Assembly: GCA_965219305.1 (NCBI GenBank)
Contig: OZ244725.1
Span: forward strand, 1,736,001 to 1,800,000
DNA length: 64,000 bases
Source: DATHTS01 sp965219305
GTDB taxonomy: Bacteria; Acidobacteriota; Blastocatellia; Pyrinomonadales; Pyrinomonadaceae
Reading direction: 5' to 3'
Every line of letters starts with the position of its first letter. Position 1 is the stretch's first letter. Below are positions 26,077 to 34,650 of this stretch, in pieces. Made by a program: the position numbers and the translations under genes. Below the pieces are notes generated by a model. That model ran no database searches. It was not told the origin of the DNA and was given only the letters and a program-made list of their open reading frames with translations.

Positions 26077-28032
26077 GTGGAAGAAATTTTCGGACAAGAC
26101 GGACTCATCTCCAAATATCACAAAGATTACGAACATCGCATCGGACAGATCAAAATGGCGCAGGCTGTTTTGCGGGCGTTTGAAGAAAAACGCCATTTGG
26201 TTGTGGAAGCCGGAACAGGAACCGGAAAAACTCTCGCTTATCTCGTTCCGGCGGTCGCGGCGGCACTCGGCAAGAAAAAGCGCGTCATTATTTCGACGGG
26301 AACAAAAAATTTGCAGGAACAGTTAATGGAAAAAGACATTCCTTTTCTGCAAAAAGTTTTGCCGAAGAAATTTTCCGCCGCGTATATGAAAGGTCGCTCG
26401 AATTATGCGTGTCTTTACCGAATCAAAAAAGCGGAAAGTCAGCCGATTCTCGAAGGTGTGGACGAACTCGACCATTTCGACAAAATCCGTCATTGGGTGC
26501 GCGAAACGAAAACAGGCGACCGCGCCGAACTTTTCGATCTGCCGGAAAATCTTCCGTTTTGGTCGAGAATCAACGCAAAGAGCGAAACTTGTCTCGGGCA
26601 AAAATGTCCCGATTACGAAGCGTGTTTTATCACGAAAATGCGCGAACGCGCTGAAGAAGCCGACGTTGTTATCGTCAATCATCATCTTTTTTTCGCCGAT
26701 CTGAGCGTGCGCGGCAATCAATACGGCAAAGTTTTGCCCGATTACGGCGCGGTGATTTTCGACGAAGCGCATTTAATCGAAGACATCGCCGCCGATTATT
26801 TCGGTTTTCAAATCTCGAATTTCCAGATCGAAGAACTCGCCCGCGACACTGATAATCTGCCGATCACAGACGCGCACGTCGTCCGCGATATGACGAAAAC
26901 GCTTGCGCGGATTATCGGTCTGGCGGATCAATTCTGGATTCGTTTTTCGCAGACGAAAGGCGGAAAAGAAGGCAGATTTCCGCTTTTGCCGAACGCTTTC
27001 GCGCAAAAAGAAAGAAACGGCGACATCACGGCGACCGCGCTCGGCGAAGCGTATTTTAATCTCGATGCGGCACTTGAAAGACTGGAAACAGGCGTTGATG
27101 TTTACTCGGAAAAGATGACCGAAGCCGAAAGTCTCGTCCGCAGAATTCGTCAAACCCGTTTCGATCTCGATTTTATCTGCTCGCAAGCCGAGAAAAATTA
27201 CGTCTATTGGATTGAAAAACGCGGTCGCGGAATTTTCCTGCGCGCGTCGCCGATTGATGTTTCAAATCTTTTGCAGGACAAACTTTTCGACAAAACAGAA
27301 ACCGTCGTTTTAACGAGTGCGACTCTTTCATCAAACGGAAAATTCGATTTCATCAAAGATCGTCTCGGTTTGGACAACAAAGAAACCGATTCGCTGCTCG
27401 CGCCGTCGTCGTTCGATTACGAAAAACAGGCGATAATTTACATTCCGAAAGCGATGCCCGATCCGCGTTCGCCGGATTTTTCGCAGGTCGCGGCAAATGA
27501 AATTATCAAATTGATCACGATCACAAAAGGACACGCTTTCGTTTTATGCACGAGCAATTATTCGATGAACGCGCTTTACGAATTAGTTTCGAGCCGCGTA
27601 AATTTCCCGTGTTTCGTGCAAGGTTCGATGTCGAAAGCCGGACTTTTAGAAAGATTCAAACAAACGAAAAACGCCGTTCTTTTCGCCACGTCGAGTTTCT
27701 GGCAAGGCGTTGACGTGCGCGGCGAACAACTTTCGTGCGTCATAATTGACAAACTTCCGTTCGCCGTCCCGAGCGATCCGGTCGTCGCGGCGCGGACAAA
27801 ATATATTGACGAAAGCGGCGGCAAATCCTTTTTCGATTATTCCGTTCCGCAAGCCGTAATCACACTAAAACAAGGAATCGGCAGATTGATCCGCAGCAAA
27901 ACCGACAAAGGCGTAATCGCGCTTTTAGATACTCGTTTGCGGACGAAATCTTACGGCAGAGATTTTTTGAATTCTCTGCCGAAAACGAAAATCACAAGTG
28001 AATTAAAGGACGTGGCAGAGATTTTTAGATAA
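26077..28032 (+). CDS. dinG: DinG-family ATP-dependent DNA helicase (XPD-like, Fe-S)
   Basis: This 651-residue protein has a GTG start. Walker A is VEAGTGTGKTLAY (residues 45-52 core), and four Fe-S cluster cysteines are present (C112, C172, C177, C183). The DEAH box is at 229-232 (IFDEAHLIED). The C-terminal helicase motifs are VVLTSATLSSNGKFDFI, ATSSFWQGVDVRGEQLSCVI and LKQGIGRLIRSKTDKGVI. It unwinds DNA with 5'-3' polarity and removes R-loops or D-loops in repair. There is no N-terminal exonuclease domain. It heads a short operon with three small envelope genes. Confidence 0.95.
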   Translation: MEEIFGQDGLISKYHKDYEHRIGQIKMAQAVLRAFEEKRHLVVEAGTGTGKTLAYLVPAVAAALGKKKRVIISTGTKNLQEQLMEKDIPFLQKVLPKKFSAAYMKGRSNYACLYRIKKAESQPILEGVDELDHFDKIRHWVRETKTGDRAELFDLPENLPFWSRINAKSETCLGQKCPDYEACFITKMRERAEEADVVIVNHHLFFADLSVRGNQYGKVLPDYGAVIFDEAHLIEDIAADYFGFQISNFQIEELARDTDNLPITDAHVVRDMTKTLARIIGLADQFWIRFSQTKGGKEGRFPLLPNAFAQKERNGDITATALGEAYFNLDAALERLETGVDVYSEKMTEAESLVRRIRQTRFDLDFICSQAEKNYVYWIEKRGRGIFLRASPIDVSNLLQDKLFDKTETVVLTSATLSSNGKFDFIKDRLGLDNKETDSLLAPSSFDYEKQAIIYIPKAMPDPRSPDFSQVAANEIIKLITITKGHAFVLCTSNYSMNALYELVSSRVNFPCFVQGSMSKAGLLERFKQTKNAVLFATSSFWQGVDVRGEQLSCVIIDKLPFAVPSDPVVAARTKYIDESGGKSFFDYSVPQAVITLKQGIGRLIRSKTDKGVIALLDTRLRTKSYGRDFLNSLPKTKITSELKDVAEIFR

Positions 28033-28044
28033 AATAAAGTTGTT

Positions 28045-28653
28045 ATGAAAATCAGCCGTTGGATATATTTTCCGCTCATTATTATTCTCGCCTATGTATT
28101 GCCGCATCTTTTGCTTAACGGTTCAACTCTGGAAATCACGATTTGGCTCATCTACGGAACAATTTTCGGATTCGGTATGTTGTGGTGGAGTAATTACAAA
28201 GCAAGGCAAGTGAACGAAACTGATAACCCGGAAATTTACGAAACACGTCAACATCGCACATTAACTGTTTTACTAAATTATGAAAAGACTTTTAAAGTAT
28301 GCCGTCAAGCAGTTGATTCATTAGATCCGGCGAAAATTAGAATTGAAAATCCGGCGGACGGAATCATCAAATTCAGAACGCGAATGAACTGGAATAGTTT
28401 CGGACATAATGTGACGGTTAATCTCAAAAAGATTAATAACAGTTTGACCGAAATCGAAATCTTGACAGTCCCGATACCGCGAACTGCTTTGATCAGTTCC
28501 GGTTACAGTTACAAGTGCGTCGAAGACTTTTGCCGGTTCGTTCGTGAAAAAGACGCGGAAATAAACCAAAAAGTTCTAACTGAAAGCGCGGAAATTTTGG
28601 CGGAAGTTTATGTTAAACCATTTCAAAAAGATAGAGTTGATGTAAAAATATAA
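28045..28653 (+). CDS. Hypothetical membrane protein with two N-terminal helices
   Basis: This 202-residue protein starts 12 bases after dinG. Two hydrophobic helices (about residues 6-25 and 32-50, ending WWSNYKAR) are followed by a soluble domain of alternating strands (LLNYEKTFKVCRQAVDSL, then GIIKFRTRMNWNSFGHNVTV, then LTEIEILTVP) and a C-terminal helix. The strand pattern suggests a small alpha/beta domain on the cytoplasmic side. I do not recognise a family; the adjacent small membrane protein may be its partner. Confidence 0.6.
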   Translation: MKISRWIYFPLIIILAYVLPHLLLNGSTLEITIWLIYGTIFGFGMLWWSNYKARQVNETDNPEIYETRQHRTLTVLLNYEKTFKVCRQAVDSLDPAKIRIENPADGIIKFRTRMNWNSFGHNVTVNLKKINNSLTEIEILTVPIPRTALISSGYSYKCVEDFCRFVREKDAEINQKVLTESAEILAEVYVKPFQKDRVDVKI

Positions 28654-28661
28654 ATAAACTT

Positions 28662-28943
28662 ATGCGGTTTGAAAATGAAGAAAATTTTGTGAAATATACA
28701 CAAGTAATTCCGGCATTCTTTATTATAATTTGGCTTTATATGAGTTATTATGTTCCATATATTGCTTCAAAACAACCTGATATAATTGCCGGAAGAATTT
28801 ACAGATGGGCAGAAAAAGGCGGCGATGTTTATTTGACTTTAACGGAAGAAATTCTTTGGTGGGGTTCAATTATTCTTGCCGCAACTTCAATGTTTATTTT
28901 ACAATTAATAAAATTACATTTTTGGGGCGATGAAAAAAATTAA
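28662..28943 (+). CDS. Small hypothetical membrane protein
   Basis: This 93-residue protein is 8 bases after the preceding gene. It has two hydrophobic helices (about residues 14-30, YTQVIPAFFIIIWLYMSYY, and 63-83, ILWWGSIILAATSMFIL) joined by a polar segment with YRWAEKGGDVYLTL. No family is recognised. Position and spacing put it in the dinG transcript. Confidence 0.55.
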   Translation: MRFENEENFVKYTQVIPAFFIIIWLYMSYYVPYIASKQPDIIAGRIYRWAEKGGDVYLTLTEEILWWGSIILAATSMFILQLIKLHFWGDEKN

Positions 28944-28951
28944 AAGAAATT

Positions 28952-29356
28952 ATGAATAAATTTAAATTAGTATTTATCCTCATATTTTTGACATTGATTT
29001 TGATTGGAACGGCAAATGCTCAATCCGGCAAAAAAACGGAGAAAAACGAACAAAAAAGTGAAGAGCAGTTAAAAGACCGACCTTTAGAAATACTCAGCAA
29101 TCCGCGAATAAGCACGAGTGCGTTTAACCAGTGTCGGGGAAATGTTCGTGGTCGGGAATTGCTTGTCAGATTGAGAGTTACTTTTCACAGTTCGGGAAAA
29201 ATAACCGATATTGAAGTTATTACGGATTCGGGGTGCAATTATTTTAATGATGAAGCCGTTAGAACAGCCGAAAGAATAAAATTCAAACCTGCAATTAAAG
29301 ATGGAGAGCCGATTACAGTTACAAAAACGACGGAATACAGAGTCGGTGTGCATTAG
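28952..29356 (+). CDS. Secreted TonB C-terminal domain protein
   Basis: This 134-residue protein has a signal peptide (MNKFKLVFILIFLTLILIGT, cleavage near NAQ) and a charged linker. The TonB-C-like domain follows: ISTSAFNQCRGNVRGRELLV, then VTFHSSGKITDIEVITDSGC, then FNDEAVRTAERIKFKPAIKD. Two cysteines could form a disulfide. It lacks the inner-membrane anchor of genuine TonB. It resembles the protein at 1202 and is the last gene of the dinG transcript, convergent with the gene at 29400. Confidence 0.75.
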   Translation: MNKFKLVFILIFLTLILIGTANAQSGKKTEKNEQKSEEQLKDRPLEILSNPRISTSAFNQCRGNVRGRELLVRLRVTFHSSGKITDIEVITDSGCNYFNDEAVRTAERIKFKPAIKDGEPITVTKTTEYRVGVH

Positions 29357-29399
29357 TGAAAATTAAACAGATTAAATTTATAATGAAATTCGATTTCCG

Positions 29400-29804
29400 T
29401 TATAAATCAGATTTTATTTCTTCGATAAGTTTGTTGATTTTATTGAACTTTTTTTCTATTGCACCGAGTTTTTCGAGCGAAATGTCGGCGGCAAATTTTT
29501 CTACTTCCACGGTAAATTCACTTGTTTCCGCTGACAGGCGATTTACGTTCTTTTTCAAGTCCTGATCCGAACTCGAATTACCCGAAAGCCATTTTTTCGC
29601 TTCGTCAACGCCCCAATGCGTCAGTTTTACTTTGTCGTGTTTTTCTTCGTAAATCCACGAACGATACGCCAGTTCTTTAACTATTTCTTTATAACTCGGC
29701 AAAAATCCTGCCTTTTTTATAAGGTCGAGAAGATTGACGGTTTCCGAAGTATTGCCGTTAGTTTCCTTATATAATTTGACTAAAACTTTACGATAAACAT
29801 CCAT
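29400..29804 (-). CDS. Hypothetical protein, winged-helix-like N-terminus and coiled coil
   Basis: This 134-residue protein starts 10 bases after the ROK kinase gene. The N-terminal 70 residues (KVLVKLYKETNGNTSETVNL, then IVKELAYRSWIYEEKHDKV and LTHWGVDEAKKWL) look like a winged helix of the kind that ends in 'LT-x-x-G-x-x-x-A'. The C-terminal half is a coiled coil (LKKNVNRLSAETSEFTVEVE). It could be a small regulator. There is no clear family. Confidence 0.55.
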   Translation of the reverse strand: MDVYRKVLVKLYKETNGNTSETVNLLDLIKKAGFLPSYKEIVKELAYRSWIYEEKHDKVKLTHWGVDEAKKWLSGNSSSDQDLKKNVNRLSAETSEFTVEVEKFAADISLEKLGAIEKKFNKINKLIEEIKSDL

Positions 29805-29814
29805 AATTTCGATT

Positions 29815-30783
29815 TCAGATTTTGGATTTAAAAACTTTATCTCTCAAATCAATTCCCAGTTTCGCCGCGCCGAGAATTCCCGCATCATCGCCTAATTCGG
29901 CACGGACGATCTTTGCACGGCTGGCAGGTTCTTTGTATGCCCGCACCGAAATTTGCTTTTTGAGTTCAGGAACAAATAAATCCCAACCGGCGGACGCGCC
30001 GCCGCCAATGACGATGATTTCGGGATTCAGCGTATTTATCAAACCCGACAGAGCGATTCCGAGGTAAAAACCCTGGCGGCGAAAACTTTCTAACGCAATT
30101 TCGTCCCCGTTTTTCGCCGCTTCAAAAATTTGTTCGGATGTCTGCATTTTGTCTTTTACCGATTCGGAGTTTTCCTGTAATTCGTCAGCCAATTCGATTG
30201 AATGACGAACAACCGCAGTCGCCGACGAATATTGTTCGACGCATCCGTAACTACCGCAGCCGCATTTTTTCCCGAAAGGTTCGACGCAAATATGCCCTAT
30301 TTCCGCTGCTGTGCCGTCCGCTCCGCGCAGTATCTCGTTTTTCAAGATGATTCCGCCGCCGACTCCCGTGCCGAGCGTAACTGTTATCGAACTTTCAAAT
30401 CCTTTCGACGCACCGAGCCAGTTTTCGCCGATTGCCGCAGAATTTGCGTCATTTTCCACTAAAGCTGTGATGCCGAGCTTTTTCTCCAGTATTTTTACCA
30501 GAGGAAATCCGTCAAGCATCGGAAGATTCGGAGTTTTTTTTATCAAGCCATTTTGATAATCAATACTTGCCGGAACTGCCGCTGTGATTGCCGAAATTTT
30601 TTCATCCTTCAAATTCGCGCGGCAATGTTCGGCGGCTTCAATTATGACTTGTATAATTTCTTCCGCCGTGCCTTTTTGCGGAGTTTCATTTTTGACGCGG
30701 AAAATTACTTTTCCGGCATCGTCAACCGCCGCCATTCGCAAATTCGTTCCGCCTAAATCGGCGGCTAAAACGACCTGTTTCAT
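29815..30783 (-). CDS. ROK-family sugar kinase (glucokinase-like)
   Basis: This 322-residue protein shows the N-terminal ATP motif LAADLGGTNLRMA, NDANSAAIGENWLGASKGFE with the catalytic region, TVTLGTGVGGGIILKNEILR, and the ROK zinc motif KKCGCGSYGCVEQYSS. IIVIGGGASAGWDLF is near the C-terminus. It phosphorylates glucose or a related hexose. It lies 11 bases downstream of the antiporter gene and upstream of the small winged-helix-like gene, as a three-gene transcript. The zinc-motif form suggests a kinase, not a ROK repressor, because there is no N-terminal helix-turn-helix. Confidence 0.92.
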   Translation of the reverse strand: MKQVVLAADLGGTNLRMAAVDDAGKVIFRVKNETPQKGTAEEIIQVIIEAAEHCRANLKDEKISAITAAVPASIDYQNGLIKKTPNLPMLDGFPLVKILEKKLGITALVENDANSAAIGENWLGASKGFESSITVTLGTGVGGGIILKNEILRGADGTAAEIGHICVEPFGKKCGCGSYGCVEQYSSATAVVRHSIELADELQENSESVKDKMQTSEQIFEAAKNGDEIALESFRRQGFYLGIALSGLINTLNPEIIVIGGGASAGWDLFVPELKKQISVRAYKEPASRAKIVRAELGDDAGILGAAKLGIDLRDKVFKSKI

Positions 30784-30794
30784 TTTTATTATTT

Positions 30795-32693
30795 TTAATT
30801 ATCTAACTGTAAAATTTTCTCCGCCCGTTCGAGCGATTTTCCGTTACCGAGAAGCGTCAGAGTGTCGTTATATCGCAAAATCGTAGAGCCGTTCGGCGGG
30901 ATCAATTTGCCGTCGCGCCTGACCGCCACGACAAGACAGCCGCGCAAATTCATTTCAGCTAAATTTTTACCGATGCCTCTTGATGATGTAACGCGCACTT
31001 CGTCAATTTTTTCGTCTTCCGAATTGCTTTTCATCGCCATTAATTTGAACAGCGACGGACGCAAAAGCATATTTTCCAAAATCGCCGCAACCGCGTGTGT
31101 CGGACTCATCGTTTCGATTCCGGCTTCGGTAAATGCCGGCAAACTCGATGTCAGATTGGCACGGGCAACAATTCGTTTTTCGCTGTAATCCGCCCGAATT
31201 ACCTGACTGATAAGTAAATTCACTTTATCGCTCGACGTAGTGATAATAATTGCTTTGGCGTGTCCAATATCGGCTTTTCCCAGAACTTCCCTGTCCGTCG
31301 CGTCGTCACAAAAAATGTTAACACCTTTTAATTTCGAGGCTTCATTACAATTTTCTTGGTTGTTATCAATAATCGAAACCGTTTCGCCTGCCAGAATAAG
31401 GCGTTCGGCAAGCAGTCGTCCGGTTTCATCCGCACCGATAATTACAGTATGACGTGGCATAACTTTAAAAAATTTGGCTAACCGACCGGCAGCCGTTCCT
31501 TCAATTAAAACCGTTCCCAATATTACGGCAAAAACCATCGCAACCAAAACTTTCCCTTCCGCCTGAAACCCCAGACCGCCGAATTTATCCGACATCAGTT
31601 CAATCGAAAAAAAAGTTGCAATCGAAGCGGCGACTATTCCGCGCGGTCCGAGAAACGATATAAAAAGTTTTTCGTTGGTTTTCAGTTCCGAACCGAAAGT
31701 CGAAAGAAAAACGCGAATCGGGCGCACGGCAATCATCAATAAACCGACGATCAAAATTCCGCGCCAACCGACCGCCAGCAAATCTGCGATGCTTAAACTC
31801 GCCGCCAGCAAAATAAAAACCGCTGAAATCGAAATTGAAGCCAGATCGCCCTTGAATTCCTCGACTTCTTCTTTGTAGGGAATATCGAGCGAACCGATAA
31901 CGATTCCCGCGATTGCCGCCGCCAAAACTCCGGCTTCGTGCGCGAAAAGCTCCGCGACGGTGTAAGCGACAAGTGCCGCACCGAGAATCACGATTCGCGC
32001 GTATTTCGCCGGAAGCAGACGAAATCTATTGGAAATCAGATAAATATACAACCCGACGACGACTCCGACGACGATGCCCGCCAAAATCGTCTCCAAACCG
32101 TGAGTTATGATATACGTCCATTCGCCTTTGTTCGTAATGGCGAAAAATATGATCGAGGCGAGAATTACGCCGAGCGGATCGGCAATAACGGATTCGGTCT
32201 CAAGCGTCGAACGAACTCGACTATTGACTTTAATTTTTTCCAAGATCGGCGTAATTACAGTCGGTCCCGTAATTGAAACGATTGCTCCGAATAAAACGCT
32301 GATTTCCCAGGATAAGCCGAGAAAAAGATGAGCCAGAACCGCCGCCAAAGTCGTCGTAATCAAAAGTCCGACGGTAATTAATCCGGTAACGGCGCGCGAC
32401 GTGTGGCGCAAATCATAGACATTCAGCAGAAGACCGCCTTCAAAAACAATGATCGCCACCGCCATTTTTACGATCAAACTCAACCCGACATCGAGAATCT
32501 GCGGCTGAATCAAGCCGATAATATCTTTCCCGAACAGCAAACCGACAATTAAAAGCGGTCCGGTTGCCGGAATTTTTAACCTTTCGGAAAAAATTTGTGC
32601 CGCCGTGCCGATCAGCAAAACACAGACTAATGTAGCCATTATCGCCATCACAGGCGAAGTTTGAGACAGATTGATGATAAAAGATTCAAGCAC
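30795..32693 (-). CDS. CPA1-type cation:proton antiporter with C-terminal RCK (TrkA-N/C) domains
   Basis: This 632-residue protein has a GTG start and about 12-13 transmembrane helices over residues 1-400. The antiporter core includes FEGGLLLNVYDLRHTSRAV, FGAIVSITGPTVITPIL and VIADPLGVILASIIFF. A TrkA-N/RCK nucleotide-binding domain starts at HTVIIGADETGRLLAERLIL (about 408), and a TrkA-C-like tail ends the protein. The RCK part probably gates Na+ or K+/H+ exchange by nucleotide binding. A terminator-like hairpin sits just before the start codon. Confidence 0.92.
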   Translation of the reverse strand: MLESFIINLSQTSPVMAIMATLVCVLLIGTAAQIFSERLKIPATGPLLIVGLLFGKDIIGLIQPQILDVGLSLIVKMAVAIIVFEGGLLLNVYDLRHTSRAVTGLITVGLLITTTLAAVLAHLFLGLSWEISVLFGAIVSITGPTVITPILEKIKVNSRVRSTLETESVIADPLGVILASIIFFAITNKGEWTYIITHGLETILAGIVVGVVVGLYIYLISNRFRLLPAKYARIVILGAALVAYTVAELFAHEAGVLAAAIAGIVIGSLDIPYKEEVEEFKGDLASISISAVFILLAASLSIADLLAVGWRGILIVGLLMIAVRPIRVFLSTFGSELKTNEKLFISFLGPRGIVAASIATFFSIELMSDKFGGLGFQAEGKVLVAMVFAVILGTVLIEGTAAGRLAKFFKVMPRHTVIIGADETGRLLAERLILAGETVSIIDNNQENCNEASKLKGVNIFCDDATDREVLGKADIGHAKAIIITTSSDKVNLLISQVIRADYSEKRIVARANLTSSLPAFTEAGIETMSPTHAVAAILENMLLRPSLFKLMAMKSNSEDEKIDEVRVTSSRGIGKNLAEMNLRGCLVVAVRRDGKLIPPNGSTILRYNDTLTLLGNGKSLERAEKILQLDN

Positions 32694-33036
32694 GATTTAT
32701 TAAAAAAGCCGTCATTTTCTTTGTCGAAAAATCTGACGGCTGTATGTTAATTACAGCATAAAGTAAACAAATACGGCAAAGCAATTATAAAAGTAAAACT
32801 CAATTTGATTTTATTTTCTCAAGAGATAAACTGCTTAAATTGAATTAAAAATCGGATTTTGTTCCGACAAAAGATTTTTTTCACTTATAAAAAATCACTA
32901 AACTGCCTTATTCATAAAATTTACTATTGACGAGTTAAAGTAATTTCTGATATTATTTCTTACAGTTATTCATATCGGTAAGTTTCTCTAATAACTCGCT
33001 AAAAAAAAACAAAATCCGGCTTTAAAATCAAACTTT
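32694..33036. other. AT-rich divergent intergenic region (antiporter / RDD gene)
   Basis: This 343-base region has no gene. The minus side holds the leader hairpin and a possible promoter TTGCTT-N18-TATGCT. On the plus side I see no convincing promoter, only runs of A and T before the ATG at 33037. Confidence 0.4.
32705..32742 (-). terminator. Terminator-like hairpin in the antiporter leader
   Basis: On the minus strand AGCCGTCA pairs with TGACGGCT around a 19- to 20-base loop and is followed by TTTTTT, ending about 10 bases before the GTG start. No gene upstream on this strand needs termination, so it could be an attenuator. A short stem GCTGT/ACAGC just upstream overlaps its first arm. Confidence 0.5.
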
Positions 33037-34560
33037 ATGGAATGTGTTATCTGCAAAAAAAGTTTTACCATTGAGTTATCGGTTTGCCCCGCCTGCGGCA
33101 CAATGCAGGAAGATTCCGTGCGGGAAGAACTAATCGCAAAATCGTCGCCAAAATCATTGCCGAAAGTTTCCAAATATTTGTGTTATGAAAACTCTCCGGC
33201 AAAATCGGATGAAATTAAAGAAATTCTCAAACCAGCCGAACCGGAGATGATTTTTGTTTCCTCGGAGCCGGAAATAATTTCAAAACCTTTTATTGCCAAA
33301 TTGATTTCAATAAACGAAAAATCAGAAGCTATGCCAAATAAACCCAAATCGCAATTCATCGCCAAACCGCAAAATCTGCCCATCGGTCAAACGCCGAAGA
33401 ATCAACCGAAGGCGGAAAATCTGATCGAATTTCAACAAAAAAGCAATGTTATTCCAGAGTGGCGGCTGCAACTTCAAAACGCCGTCCGCGAAAAAATGCA
33501 GAGTAGAAATACCGGACAGGAAATTAATCAGACAGTAAGTTCTTCAAATCGCGTTTTGAGATCGAACGGAAATGCTGCTTTGAAAATTGCTCCGGTCGAA
33601 GAAGAAATTGAAATTAAAGAAACGCAGGCTAAAAAAACTGTTTTACACGAAAACGAAACCGTCCGCAATGCTTTAAAACGCATCGAATTATCGCGCCGCC
33701 ATTATTATGTCGAAGAAGAACCGGAAGTTGAAACGGTAAAAGTCAATACTGAATCGAAAGAGAAAAAAGAATATTCGTTACAACTTGCATCAAGCAAAAA
33801 CAGCGGCGAATTGCGTCCGGCAAAGAAAAATTCGATTGCCGCTCCGCCCAGACCGACGTTGGTTTCATCTCTGAGAAAAGGCAAGGAAGATTTTGACACA
33901 AATAAATTACCGCCGCTTCCGCAATCGGCGCGAATTATTTCAAGTTTGCAGAACAATCCGGTTGAAACAATTGAAAAAAATATCATCGAAGAAAAAATCG
34001 AGGTCAAAATTGTAGAGAGCGAAATAATTGCAAAGGAAACCGTCGCAGAAACAACCTTGATTGAAACCAAAAATCTTTCCGAGGAAGAAATCAAATATAT
34101 AGTTGATACCGAAGCCGAAGAAGAATTCAAAAAAAATCAGGAAATTGAAGATTACGCACCGTTTACGCTGCGAATAAATGCCGGAATTTTCGATTTGTTA
34201 ATCGGCGCGTTTACGAGTTTGATTTTGCTTTCGCCGTGGATGCTCTCCGGCAACGGCGAATGGTTCACATTTCCGGGACTTTTCGCTTTTCTCGCAACGA
34301 CGGCAGTCGTAATGTTTATTTATATGACAACCGCCATCGGATTAGTCGGCAAAACTTTCGGAATGCGCTTGTTTTCGCTCGAACTCATTGACATCGAAAA
34401 CGAAGATTATCCGTCGTTTCATCAAGCGGCGGTCAGTTCGGCGGTTTATCTCGCTTCGATGGCGTTATGCGGTTTGGGATTTTTGACTGTGCCGTTTAAT
34501 GAAGATCAACGCGCCGTTCACGATCTCGTTTCAAATACTTTGGTCGTCAAGGAACTGTAA
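33037..34560 (+). CDS. RDD-family membrane protein with N-terminal zinc ribbon and long linker
   Basis: This 507-residue protein starts with a zinc ribbon of two CxxC pairs (CVICKKSF, then CPACGTMQ; Cys3, Cys6, Cys18 and Cys21 region). About 340 residues of low-complexity charged linker follow (many E, K, P, I). The RDD domain begins near residue 378 (APFTLRINAGIFDLLIGAFT, the R-x-x-A-x-x-x-D signature). Its three helices end with AALCGLGFLTVPFNEDQRAVHDLVSNTLVV. RDD proteins are small membrane transport-like modules; some act as Na+/H+ antiporters. The ribbon suggests a cytoplasmic binding or scaffold role. Confidence 0.85.
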   Translation: MECVICKKSFTIELSVCPACGTMQEDSVREELIAKSSPKSLPKVSKYLCYENSPAKSDEIKEILKPAEPEMIFVSSEPEIISKPFIAKLISINEKSEAMPNKPKSQFIAKPQNLPIGQTPKNQPKAENLIEFQQKSNVIPEWRLQLQNAVREKMQSRNTGQEINQTVSSSNRVLRSNGNAALKIAPVEEEIEIKETQAKKTVLHENETVRNALKRIELSRRHYYVEEEPEVETVKVNTESKEKKEYSLQLASSKNSGELRPAKKNSIAAPPRPTLVSSLRKGKEDFDTNKLPPLPQSARIISSLQNNPVETIEKNIIEEKIEVKIVESEIIAKETVAETTLIETKNLSEEEIKYIVDTEAEEEFKKNQEIEDYAPFTLRINAGIFDLLIGAFTSLILLSPWMLSGNGEWFTFPGLFAFLATTAVVMFIYMTTAIGLVGKTFGMRLFSLELIDIENEDYPSFHQAAVSSAVYLASMALCGLGFLTVPFNEDQRAVHDLVSNTLVVKEL

Positions 34561-34592
34561 AAACGAAAACGGAAAACGAAAAATTTATTTTT

Positions 34593-34622
34593 ATGACGGG
34601 TAAAATTGCCCGTCATTTTTTT
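34593..34622 (+). terminator. Intrinsic terminator after the RDD gene
   Basis: ATGACGGG pairs with CCCGTCAT around an 8-base loop, followed by a T-run. It ends only about 30 bases before the next gene's ATG. Confidence 0.88.
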
Positions 34623-34630
34623 GTTATAAT
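34622..34630 (+). promoter_or_regulatory. Extended -10 promoter for the rqcH homologue
   Basis: TG-T-TATAAT (34622-34630) directly follows the upstream terminator and lies 20 bases before the ATG. No -35 is evident, consistent with an extended -10 promoter. Confidence 0.6.
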
Positions 34631-34650
34631 CTAAAATTCTCTGAAAAACA

